Positions 13,526 through 19,735 of a stretch of 19,735 bases of DNA are shown piece after piece. The stretch's first letter is position 1; each line of letters opens with the position of its first letter. Made by a program: the position numbers and the translations under genes. The notes under the pieces are model-generated. The model saw only the letters and a program-made list of their open reading frames with translations, did not search any database and was not told the origin of the DNA. This DNA is from Anaerolineaceae bacterium UBA1363 (GTDB taxonomy: Bacteria > Chloroflexota > Anaerolineae > Anaerolineales > Anaerolineaceae): the NCBI GenBank assembly GCA_002306055.1, contig DBRR01000024.1, positions 1 through 19,735 of the forward strand, in the 5' to 3' direction.

Positions 13526-13553
13526 AGGGGGTCAGCACAGTTCCTGGCCCCTT
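13526..13553. other. Stable hairpin without T-run
   Basis: AGGGGGTCAG (13526-13535) pairs with CTGGCCCCTT (13544-13553) over 10 bp, including two G-U pairs, with an 8-nt loop. No poly-T follows on either strand. It lies between the divergent promoters of tRNA-Glu and the aldo/keto reductase, just upstream of the latter's -35. Role unknown. Confidence 0.4.
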
Positions 13554-13567
13554 ACCTATACCTCCAT

Positions 13568-13595
13568 TTGCATCCCAACTTCATTTCTATATAAT
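13568..13595 (+). promoter_or_regulatory. Promoter of the aldo/keto reductase gene
   Basis: TTGCAT (13568-13573) and TATAAT (13590-13595) are separated by 16 bp. A strong ribosome site AAAGGAG (13601-13607) lies 6 nt before the ATG, so the leader is very short. Confidence 0.65.
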
Positions 13596-13613
13596 TAAGT
13601 AAAGGAGTAAAAA

Positions 13614-14597
13614 ATGAACTATAGAAATTTAGGAAAATCTGGATTAAAACTATCTGAACTGTCTTTCGGTTCCTGGGTAACCTATGGTAACCAGGTGGAC
13701 CTTGAGCTCGCTAAGAAGCTGATGAGTGCTGCCTGGGATCACGGCGTCAACTTCTTCGATAACGCTGAAGCTTACGCCCATGGCGAGGCTGAGCGTGTAA
13801 TGGGCAAGGCGCTCAAGGAACTCGGTTGGCCACGGGAGCAATTCGTGGTCTCCACCAAGATCTTCTGGGGTGGGCAAACCCCCACCGAAAAGGGTTTGTC
13901 CTTTAAACACATCGTCGAAGGTGTGGATCGCTCACTGCGAAACTTTCAACTCGATCATGTGGACCTCGTCTTCGCGCATCGCCCGGATTTTGAGACCCCT
14001 GTCAGCGAGACGGTCAGGGCATTCAACCACGTCATCCAACAGGGCAAGGCTTTCTATTGGGGCACTTCCGAGTGGCCTGCTGAACGTATTCTGGAAGCGG
14101 CAAAATTCGCTGAAGACAACTATCTGATTGGCCCGACCATGGAACAACCCGAGTACAACCTGTTGCACCGCAGCCGTTTTGAAGAAGAGTATGCCATCTT
14201 GTACAAAAAGCTCGGGCTTGGCACGACCACCTGGAGCCCTCTCAAATCGGGCATGCTCAGCGGTAAGTACCGCGGCGGGGTCTTCCCCGAAGGGACGCGC
14301 GCCAACCTGCCCGGCTTTGAATGGCTGAAGGAAATGTTCAGCGACCCTGCACGCATGCAGGCAGTTGAGAACCTTGCCCTCATCGCGGACGATCTGGGTG
14401 TGAGCCTGGCTCAGATGTCCATTGCCTGGTTGCTCAAGAATCCGAATGTCAGCACGGTCATCACCGGTGCCAGCCGCCTGGAGCAGCTCGAAGAAAACTT
14501 CAAAGCGCTTGATGTCGTGGACATGCTCACAGACGATGTACTCGACCGCATTGACGACGCCCTCGCCAACTACCCGGACGATACGGCTGTCAACTAA
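13614..14597 (+). CDS. Aldo/keto reductase (AKR6 / Kv-beta-like, YghZ type)
   Basis: NADPH-dependent oxidoreductase of carbonyl compounds with a (beta/alpha)8 barrel, cytoplasmic. The 327-residue product has FDNAEAY (48-54), with Asp49 and Tyr54, STKIFWGG (80-87) with Lys82, and FAHRPD (120-125) with His122, giving a full catalytic tetrad. Cofactor-binding blocks are YWGTSEW (148-154), WSPLKSGMLSGKY (207-219) and ITGASRLEQLEENF (283-296). The WGTSEW and SPLxxGxLSGKY forms are those of potassium-channel beta subunits and bacterial relatives rather than of small AKR3/5 enzymes. No channel gene is nearby, so a detoxification reductase is more likely. It is a single-gene unit with its own promoter and terminator. 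Confidence 0.93.
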   Translation: MNYRNLGKSGLKLSELSFGSWVTYGNQVDLELAKKLMSAAWDHGVNFFDNAEAYAHGEAERVMGKALKELGWPREQFVVSTKIFWGGQTPTEKGLSFKHIVEGVDRSLRNFQLDHVDLVFAHRPDFETPVSETVRAFNHVIQQGKAFYWGTSEWPAERILEAAKFAEDNYLIGPTMEQPEYNLLHRSRFEEEYAILYKKLGLGTTTWSPLKSGMLSGKYRGGVFPEGTRANLPGFEWLKEMFSDPARMQAVENLALIADDLGVSLAQMSIAWLLKNPNVSTVITGASRLEQLEENFKALDVVDMLTDDVLDRIDDALANYPDDTAVN

Positions 14598-14616
14598 ACT
14601 AAAGATATTCAAATAG

Positions 14617-14646
14617 GACGGGATCACTTGAGATCCCGTCTTTTGG
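14617..14646 (+). terminator. Intrinsic terminator after the aldo/keto reductase
   Basis: GACGGGATC (14617-14625) pairs perfectly with GATCCCGTC (14632-14640) around a 6-nt loop and is followed by TTTT. It starts 19 nt after the stop codon. Confidence 0.88.
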
Positions 14647-14687
14647 CGGCAGCACCAACGGTTGTAAGCTAGGTTGGCTGATCTCCT

Positions 14688-14955
14688 CATGAAATTCAGC
14701 CCCTCAATAGACAGCGGCTGAATTACCTTGTGCATCAGAAAGAAAAAATGCTTCCCCTTTCACCAGCTTCTGCTGCCAGCTCGCGCACGTGATCTCAAAG
14801 CGGTCGATCCAGGTACCATTCGGACAGCAGCCGGATAAATTTATCGATGCCCGCGTTTAGATACGATTCTTCAAACAGGCTCTGCAGCAAGTTCTCTGTA
14901 CTGGTTTTCCTGAACTGGACGTCCTATCCAATATGAGCACTTTTCCGTAATTCAT
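14688..14955 (-). pseudogene. Chloramphenicol phosphotransferase-like (CPT) gene remnant
   Basis: From the ATG at 14955 the minus strand reads MNYGKVLILDRTSSSGK, the start and P-loop of the CPT/AAA_33 kinase-like family. One A appears lost from the A-run at 14905-14908. After that shift the frame reads LLQSLFEESYLNAGIDKF, then RLLSEWYLDRPL, as in the family. The next codon is TGA (14797-14795) where relatives have Trp, followed by DHVRELAAEAGERGS. A second shift near the T-run at 14743-14748 restores FFLMHKVIQPLSIEGLNF, ending about 14688; the C-terminal half is gone. CPT enzymes phosphorylate chloramphenicol or unknown small molecules. The rest of the 14647-15090 gap shows no other gene. Confidence 0.72.
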
Positions 14956-15090
14956 ATGCACCCTCACTAAGCGCTTGAATGAGTAAATGTCAATAAAATT
15001 CAAAATGTGTTGATGACAGAAAGTAAACTTCAAAGTCCTCAAGGCGTATCCGGACGAAATAAAACCAACTAAACCAAGATCAATAACTGC

Positions 15091-16455
15091 CTAATCTACA
15101 GTCTGATTTTCTTCGGAGCTGGGTTTGCCTAATGCCTTCAGCTGCTCTTCCCTCCAACGTTTCAGCCGCTCAGCTACCTGGGCTTCATACCCTTGCTCCG
15201 AGGGGTGATAAAACTGCCTGCCTATGAGCCCATCGGGCAGATACTGCTGAGGTACCCAGTGACCCTCGAAAGAATGCGGATACTTGTAGCCCTCGCCGTG
15301 CCCAAATCCCTTGGCGTCGCGGTTGGCATCCATCAGGTGCACCGGCACCGTGCCAGCCCCATTTTGATTGATCTCTTCCTGAATCTCCCAGTACGCTCCT
15401 ACGGAATTGGACTTCGGCGCAGTGGACAGATAGATGACAGCCTCAGCAATCGGGTACCAGCCTTCTGGCATACCGATATATTCATAGTTCTGCGCTGCAG
15501 CATTGGCCACCAGGATCGCGTTGGGGTCAGCCATGCCAATATCCTCACTGGCAAGGACGATCAACCGCCTGAGAATAAATCGCGGGTCCTCTCCCGCCAA
15601 TAGCATTTTGGTCATCCAGTAAAGCGCCGCGTCCGGATCGCTGCCCCTGACCGATTTAATGAATGCCGAAATCGTGTCGTAGTGCTGGTCATCCGTCTTA
15701 TCGTAAAGGATCGCACGTTTTTGAATGGATTCTTGGGCCACTTCCAGCGTAATGTGAATGAGGCCGTTCTCAGACGGCGTGGTTTCCACCGCCAACTCCA
15801 GTGCGTTGAGCGCGTTGCGGGCATCCCCGCCAGCCACATCTGCCAGATGCTGCAAGGCTTCTTCGTCCACCTTTACCTGGCGTTTGCCGTAACCTACCAA
15901 AGGGTCCGCCAGGGCACGCTTCAGGAGGGTCAGAATATCCTCCTGTGAAAGAGGTTTGAGCTCGAAGATCCTCGAGCGGCTAACCAACGCCTTGATCACG
16001 TCGAAATAGGGGTTCTCGGTGGTTGCGCCAATAAGGGTGATCAGGCCGCTCTCAACGTGCGGTAAAAGCGCGTCCTGCTGGGCTTTGTTCCAGCGGTGGA
16101 CTTCGTCGATGAAAAGGATGGTGCGCGTGCCATATAGACGTCGCCTTTCGGTAGCAGCCTCAATTACCTTGCGCAGATCCCCCACCCCTGCCAGCACGGC
16201 GCTCAGGCTCTCAAAATGCGCCTGCGTGGTGTTGGCGATCACGCGTGCCAGGGTGGTCTTGCCGGTTCCGGGAGGTCCGTAAAGGATGATCGAACTAAAC
16301 AGTCTATCAGCCTGGATTGCCCGCCTCAGCAAGCTGCCTTCCCCCAGGATGTGACCCTGCCCGACGATTTCATCGAGCGTCCGCGGACGCATACGAGCCG
16401 CTAATGGGGCTTGCTGCTTCAGCTGTTCTTCCAGAGAATGATCAAACAAATCCAT
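15091..16455 (-). CDS. rarA: Replication-associated recombination protein A (RarA/MgsA), AAA+ ATPase
   Basis: RarA/MgsA is a tetrameric clamp-loader-like AAA+ ATPase that acts at stalled replication forks and single-strand/double-strand junctions. From the ATG at 16455 the product is 454 residues. Numbered from a GTG two codons earlier (16461), it shows RPRTLDEIVGQ (25-35), Walker A GPPGTGKTT (62-70), Walker B ILFIDEVHR (115-123), the sensor ATTENP (146-151), RSRIFEL (162-168) and the RarA-specific C-terminal block GEGYKYPHSFEGHWVPQQYLP. I prefer the ATG because TAAAAT (16467-16462) ends 6 nt before it, implying a leaderless mRNA; GTG at 16461 remains possible. A LexA-like box lies just upstream. 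A terminator separates it from the dehydrogenase gene, so it is its own unit. Confidence 0.94.
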   Translation of the reverse strand: MDLFDHSLEEQLKQQAPLAARMRPRTLDEIVGQGHILGEGSLLRRAIQADRLFSSIILYGPPGTGKTTLARVIANTTQAHFESLSAVLAGVGDLRKVIEAATERRRLYGTRTILFIDEVHRWNKAQQDALLPHVESGLITLIGATTENPYFDVIKALVSRSRIFELKPLSQEDILTLLKRALADPLVGYGKRQVKVDEEALQHLADVAGGDARNALNALELAVETTPSENGLIHITLEVAQESIQKRAILYDKTDDQHYDTISAFIKSVRGSDPDAALYWMTKMLLAGEDPRFILRRLIVLASEDIGMADPNAILVANAAAQNYEYIGMPEGWYPIAEAVIYLSTAPKSNSVGAYWEIQEEINQNGAGTVPVHLMDANRDAKGFGHGEGYKYPHSFEGHWVPQQYLPDGLIGRQFYHPSEQGYEAQVAERLKRWREEQLKALGKPSSEENQTVD

Positions 16456-16461
16456 ACTCAC

Positions 16462-16467
16462 ATTTTA
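16462..16467 (-). promoter_or_regulatory. -10 element of rarA
   Basis: TAAAAT on the minus strand, 6 nt before the ATG at 16455. The -35 region is replaced by the palindrome at 16479-16492 and does not match consensus. Confidence 0.45.
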
Positions 16468-16478
16468 CCATAATCCTT

Positions 16479-16492
16479 AGAACTTTTGTTCT
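16479..16492. promoter_or_regulatory. Putative LexA (SOS) box upstream of rarA
   Basis: AGAACTTTTGTTCT is a palindrome of the form GAAC-N4-GTTC, the Gram-positive-type LexA operator. Its centre is about 30 bp before the predicted transcription start, so bound LexA would cover the -35 region. RarA/MgsA is a DNA-damage tolerance protein, which makes SOS control sensible. Confidence 0.65.
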
Positions 16493-16501
16493 GTCATTTA
16501 C

Positions 16502-16541
16502 AAAAAATAAAAGCTGCCGTGCCTATGCGACAGCTTTTTTT
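16502..16541. terminator. Bidirectional intrinsic terminator
   Basis: AAAAGCTG (16509-16516) pairs with CAGCTTTT (16531-16538), extended by a CG/CG pair past one mismatch. Seven T residues follow on the plus strand and a TTTATTTTTT-like run on the minus strand. It serves the dehydrogenase gene that ends at 16562 and insulates rarA. Confidence 0.8.
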
Positions 16542-16561
16542 GTTCGCTCACCTCATCACCA

Positions 16562-17590
16562 TTAGTATCCTTGTTCAGGGTCGATCAAGTTGTACAATTC
16601 CTGACCTTTGAGGTACCGACTGAGGTTTGTGATAAACAAGTCCACCAAGGTATCCATGTTTCGCTTGCTGACGCCGGCGATGTGCGGAGTGATAACCACG
16701 TTCGGCAAATCCCACAACGGGCTCTCCGTGGGAAGCGGCTCTTCCTCGAACACATCCAGCACTGCGCCGCCCAGCCTGCCTGATCTGGCAGCCTCAATCA
16801 AGGCGTTCGTGTCCACCACCTGTCCGCGAGAGACATTCACCAAGAACGCGCCGGGTTTCATCGCTGCAAACTGCTCAGTCGAGATCATGTGGTTGGTTTC
16901 GGCAGTCAACGGCGGCGAAATCACCACAAAGTCGCATTCCTTCAGCATGACGTTCAGGGCTTCGTTTGGATAAAGACGGTGGAAGTAATTCCCCTGTGGG
17001 TCTCCCAATCCTTCCGGAACATACCCATCATCCTCGGGATGCATGACGTCGCGTTTTGTCGCCAGCACCTTGGCTCCATAGGAATACAACAGCCGCGCGA
17101 CCTCCCGCCCAATGGAACCGTACCCCACGATCCCCACTGTGCTACCGCGCAGTTCAATTGGTTCCAGTTTTTCTATGCGATGCTCATGCCAAACTTTCTG
17201 TTGCTGAAAACGGAACATCTCCGGAGCCTTATGCCCCAGCATCAGCAAAGCCATTATCACATATTCGCCCATCTGGCTCACCATTGTTCCACTGGCGCTG
17301 GTGAGCTGTATTCCACCGCGAAGAAAGACTTCCTGCTGGAAGGCTTTATCCACTCCTGCGAAAGAAAACTGTACCCACTTCAAGGCTGGAGTTTGGTCGG
17401 CAGGGGGTAAGGGCATGCCGCTGGTCAGCAAGATCTCAACATCCCGCCATAATTCCACCGGAATACGCGTTGCATCTTTGCGCCCGTACCTGTGGAGTTC
17501 AATCCGATGATCGACTGCCTTGATCCGTTCCACCTGCGAGTCGGTCAGTGATAACGTACTGAGAATCTTCACTTTTCTGTCTTCTGTCAT
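16562..17590 (-). CDS. D-isomer-specific 2-hydroxyacid dehydrogenase
   Basis: NAD(P)-dependent oxidoreductase interconverting a 2-keto acid and a D-2-hydroxy acid, cytoplasmic. The 342-residue product has an N-terminal substrate domain and the Rossmann motif GIVGYGSIG (153-161). The catalytic triad is Arg255 in NVSRGQVVD, Glu284 in DVFEEEPLP and His303 in ITPHIAG. The conserved VVISPPLTAET (222-232) and MKPGAFLVNVSRG (244-256) are present. An insert at about 183-209 after the cofactor-binding strand is longer than in phosphoglycerate or lactate dehydrogenases and fits the glyoxylate/hydroxypyruvate-reductase-like branch; the substrate is open. The ATG at 17590 follows GAGAGGA. It lies 23 nt after the small membrane protein gene, so the two are probably co-transcribed with the aldehyde dehydrogenase gene. 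Confidence 0.93.
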   Translation of the reverse strand: MTEDRKVKILSTLSLTDSQVERIKAVDHRIELHRYGRKDATRIPVELWRDVEILLTSGMPLPPADQTPALKWVQFSFAGVDKAFQQEVFLRGGIQLTSASGTMVSQMGEYVIMALLMLGHKAPEMFRFQQQKVWHEHRIEKLEPIELRGSTVGIVGYGSIGREVARLLYSYGAKVLATKRDVMHPEDDGYVPEGLGDPQGNYFHRLYPNEALNVMLKECDFVVISPPLTAETNHMISTEQFAAMKPGAFLVNVSRGQVVDTNALIEAARSGRLGGAVLDVFEEEPLPTESPLWDLPNVVITPHIAGVSKRNMDTLVDLFITNLSRYLKGQELYNLIDPEQGY

Positions 17591-17613
17591 GTCAGTTCCT
17601 CTCTGAACGATCC

Positions 17614-17853
17614 TTACTCATCCCTTGAGATCCAGGACTGATGCTTGTCACGGCTTTTACTTTGGGGAGGCGGATTAATTCCCTGCTTTGGCAGGGCGGA
17701 TCCACGATCCTTAAAAAGCACACCCAGGACAAACAGCAACACCCCAATGATCACGTAATTGGGGATTGGCTCACCGCTGATCAAGCCGTACGCCAGCCAC
17801 AGCAGGCTGACTGTTCCTGCAATCATCAACAAACGGCTGAGTAATCTGAGCAT
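17614..17853 (-). CDS. Small membrane protein, two predicted helices
   Basis: The start chosen is the ATG at 17853, because AGGAGG lies 9 nt upstream; a longer frame to 17886 would contain that ribosome site. The 79-residue product has hydrophobic helices at about 4-24 and 32-48 joined by a short SGEPIPN loop, then a polar, Pro/Lys/Ser-rich tail (about 49-79) ending SWISRDE. I do not recognise the family. By position it belongs to the aldehyde dehydrogenase / hydroxyacid dehydrogenase unit, with a 71-nt gap before it and a 23-nt gap after it, but nothing links it to their chemistry. Confidence 0.7.
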   Translation of the reverse strand: MLRLLSRLLMIAGTVSLLWLAYGLISGEPIPNYVIIGVLLFVLGVLFKDRGSALPKQGINPPPQSKSRDKHQSWISRDE

Positions 17854-17924
17854 AAGATCGTTCCTCCTAAGTGAGCCTGGCTTCACAATCCGACCTGGTT
17901 CATTTTACTCTGGGGATGCACAGA

Positions 17925-19499
17925 TTATGCCCGTTTCACCCTGTTTTGCGCCTGTTCGTGCATGTAGAGGGGCAGGCTATAGTAACCGCCGCTGTTTTTG
18001 CCGGTCGAGCCAGAGCCCTTCCAGCCGCCAAAAGGTTGGAAGCCGGGCCATGCCCCGGTCGTGGTGCCCTGTGGACGGTTTGAGTACGTGGTACCCGCTT
18101 CAATGTGGTCAAAGAACCACTCCGCTTCGACTGGGTCGCCCACAAATCCAGCTGTCAGCCCATAATCCACATCATTTGCCAGTTCCATAGCCTCCTTAAG
18201 GTCATTTACGGGAGCGACCATGACAATTGGCAGGAACATTTCTTCCTTCCACAGCCGGTGCTCCAGCGGAACGTCAACCGCAACGGTGGGGGCACAGTAG
18301 TAACCGTTCGCAAGCTCGCCTTCAGTCAGCTTTTTGCCGCCGGTCAGGATAGTGCCTGCAGCAACCAGTGCCGCGATATATCCGTCATAATCCTCGTATG
18401 CTTTGCGGTTGATAACCGGACCGAACCAATTTTCGCGTAGAGTCGGGTCACCTATCTTGATGGCGTTAGTATTAGCAACCAGTTTGCTCACAAACGCCTC
18501 ATAGACCGGTTTTTCGACAAACACGCGCGAAGTGGCTGAACACTTCTGACCCTGCAGTCCAAAAACTGAGCGCACGATGCCGGTGACTGCCAGGTCTAAA
18601 TCCGCATTTTTCGAGACAATGGTAGGGTTTTTGCCACCCATTTCAAGGATTACGGGGTGTGGATACTTACGATTGGCAAACTGACGGTAGATGCCCATGC
18701 CTACTTCCAACGAACCAGTAAAGGTCAAGCCGGTTACGTCCTCATTGGCAGTCAAAGCGTTTCCAAGTGTGGAACCGGGACCGGTCACCAGGTTGAGCAC
18801 GCCGTCAGGGATGCCCGCTTCCTGGGCGCATTCCATCAGCAGAGAGGCGGTCCAACTGCAATCTGTGGCAGGCTTCAGCACCACGGTGTTTCCAGTAACC
18901 AGGGCGTTGCCAACAGGTCCACCAGCAAGAGAAGCAGGGAAATTAAAGGGAACGATTACCCCCCAGACACCGTAGGGTTTGAGGACGGATTCGTTCGTGG
19001 AGGTCTGCCCTTCCAGCGGGTCAGAACTGAGCAGTTTGTGATACCCGTTATTTTGTTCCATCATATCGGCAGCCCAGCGGATAAGGTCTTCCGTTTCCGC
19101 CACCTCCCCAAGCGCTTCCATGCGATTTTTTCCAACTTCCAGGCTTACCACGGCGCTGATTTCGTAAATGCGAGCAGAGATACGGTCGGCAAATTTGCGC
19201 ATCAGATAGACTCGCTCTTCCCAGTTCATGGCTTTCCAGTTTGGGAAAGCAGCTTTCGCAGCAGCAACTGCATCGTCGCCGTCCTTTGCGGTTCCTTTTT
19301 GGAAGGTAGCCAGGTGCAGACGGGTGTTTATGGGGGAATAAGCCTGGTGTTTTTCTTCGGCGAAACGTCTTTCACCGTTAATGATCATGGGATATTCTTT
19401 TCCAAGTTGTTGCCTTACTTTTTCCAGAGCCAGCTCATAGGCATCATGCATCTCCTGCGGGGGATTTGACATGGTGCCATAAGTAAGTTTGAATGACAT
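17925..19499 (-). CDS. Aldehyde dehydrogenase, L-glutamate-gamma-semialdehyde (P5C) dehydrogenase-like
   Basis: NAD-dependent aldehyde dehydrogenase. The start is the ATG at 19499, which follows AGGAGG (19511-19506) at good spacing; a longer frame to 19550 lacks such a site. The 524-residue product shows PFNFP (184-188) with the oxyanion Asn186, VVLKPA with Lys209, TFTGSLEVG (259-267), LEMGGKNP (285-292) with the general base Glu286, GLQGQKCSATSR (314-325) with the nucleophile Cys320, and the C-terminal FGGWKGSGSTGKNSGG. The GLQGQKCSA form and the length fit the group 4 P5C dehydrogenases (RocA/PruA-like), which make glutamate in proline/arginine breakdown. No proline dehydrogenase is adjacent, so the aldehyde is not certain. 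It leads the minus-strand unit with the small membrane protein and hydroxyacid dehydrogenase. Confidence 0.92.
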   Translation of the reverse strand: MSFKLTYGTMSNPPQEMHDAYELALEKVRQQLGKEYPMIINGERRFAEEKHQAYSPINTRLHLATFQKGTAKDGDDAVAAAKAAFPNWKAMNWEERVYLMRKFADRISARIYEISAVVSLEVGKNRMEALGEVAETEDLIRWAADMMEQNNGYHKLLSSDPLEGQTSTNESVLKPYGVWGVIVPFNFPASLAGGPVGNALVTGNTVVLKPATDCSWTASLLMECAQEAGIPDGVLNLVTGPGSTLGNALTANEDVTGLTFTGSLEVGMGIYRQFANRKYPHPVILEMGGKNPTIVSKNADLDLAVTGIVRSVFGLQGQKCSATSRVFVEKPVYEAFVSKLVANTNAIKIGDPTLRENWFGPVINRKAYEDYDGYIAALVAAGTILTGGKKLTEGELANGYYCAPTVAVDVPLEHRLWKEEMFLPIVMVAPVNDLKEAMELANDVDYGLTAGFVGDPVEAEWFFDHIEAGTTYSNRPQGTTTGAWPGFQPFGGWKGSGSTGKNSGGYYSLPLYMHEQAQNRVKRA

Positions 19500-19526
19500 T
19501 TTGTGCCTCCTGTGTTTCCTAAGTAC

Positions 19527-19532
19527 ATTGTA
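19527..19532 (-). promoter_or_regulatory. Possible -10 element of the aldehyde dehydrogenase gene
   Basis: TACAAT on the minus strand, ending 27 nt before the ATG at 19499 and upstream of the AGGAGG site. No consensus -35 is evident at 16-18 bp. Confidence 0.35.
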
Positions 19533-19559
19533 ACAAACTGAATTTAGCAATTCATCTTA

Positions 19560-19735
19560 AAGCTTGTATCCTCGATGGGGTGAATGCCGGTCGGGGGTGG
19601 CAGTCTGCAGCTCCTCATCCTTCATTATCATTGTTGAGATCACCGGTAGGGGCGACGCACGTGTCAAGACAATGATGGTTTACATGTTGTTTAGGGTGAT
19701 TGTTTACACTTTCATCAAGCAAGCAGGCTATCTCG
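19560..19735. other. Right-edge non-coding region with short direct repeats
   Basis: No gene is visible. TGATGGTTTACA (19673-19684) and TGATTGTTTACA (19697-19708) are near-identical 12-mers 24 bp apart, preceded by GTGTCAAGACA (19661-19671). Repeated GTTTACA sites next to a TGTCAAGACA-like terminus resemble ends of IS481-like elements, but the element would extend past the window, so this is only a suggestion. TAGGGGCGACGCA (19647-19659) resembles half of a dispersed palindromic repeat. Confidence 0.3.

Noticed and set aside
13932..14735. 267-aa minus-strand ORF
   Set aside because: About its first 16 residues belong to the CPT-like remnant; the rest is antisense to the well-supported aldo/keto reductase gene.
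18657..19469. 270-aa plus-strand ORF
   Set aside because: Antisense to the aldehyde dehydrogenase gene, whose catalytic motifs are complete.

Overview
The window looks like a chromosomal segment of an Anaerolineae-type member of the Chloroflexota. This is inferred from threonine-proline tracts in an exported protein, tandem FemAB-like genes, and the style of the RecJ, RarA and PlsC-like proteins; no marker gene fixes the taxon. Gene density is high. Most genes are ordinary housekeeping or envelope genes, with scars of gene loss and gain between them.

Left edge (1-414): the C-terminus and probable right end of an ISAs1-family insertion sequence, a strong intrinsic terminator, and a promoter whose upstream half overlaps that terminator. 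A conserved small protein of unknown function follows (415-732).

Envelope operon (836-6833, plus strand): a 40-bp imperfect palindrome and a TATAAT element precede six tightly packed genes: ridA, a family 2 glycosyltransferase, a polyprenyl-phosphate sugar-1-phosphate transferase, two FemAB-like aminoacyl/peptidyl transferases and a D-cysteine desulfhydrase-like PLP enzyme. Gaps run from -8 to +25 nt. The middle four fit surface-polysaccharide and peptide-bridge synthesis. The first and last fit PLP-enzyme chemistry: RidA destroys the 2-aminoacrylate that desulfhydrases produce.

Accessory patch (6830-8494): a stand-alone AAA/DUF4143 ATPase on the minus strand, visibly more AT-rich than its neighbours. 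Four 22-bp tandem palindromic repeats contain its promoter, which strongly suggests autoregulation. A DUF1801-family gene with two in-frame stops abuts the array.

Middle (8619-13613): a membrane-anchored Thr/Pro-rich protein, psuG and recJ (divergent, sharing a symmetric 72-bp promoter region), a PlsC-like acyltransferase with HX4E instead of HX4D, and tRNA-Glu(CTC) with a clear promoter.

Right part (13614-19735): an aldo/keto reductase with promoter and terminator, then a decayed chloramphenicol-phosphotransferase-like pseudogene. The minus-strand block, in transcription order, is aldehyde dehydrogenase, small membrane protein, D-2-hydroxyacid dehydrogenase, terminator, and rarA. rarA has a GAAC-N4-GTTC operator typical of LexA. 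The last ~170 bp carry short repeats that may belong to another mobile element.

The best candidates for something undescribed are the repeat-controlled ATPase (8039-8150), the RidA/desulfhydrase/FemAB operon with its palindrome, and a recurring arrangement in which a -10 element lies 6-7 nt from the start codon, suggesting leaderless mRNAs.
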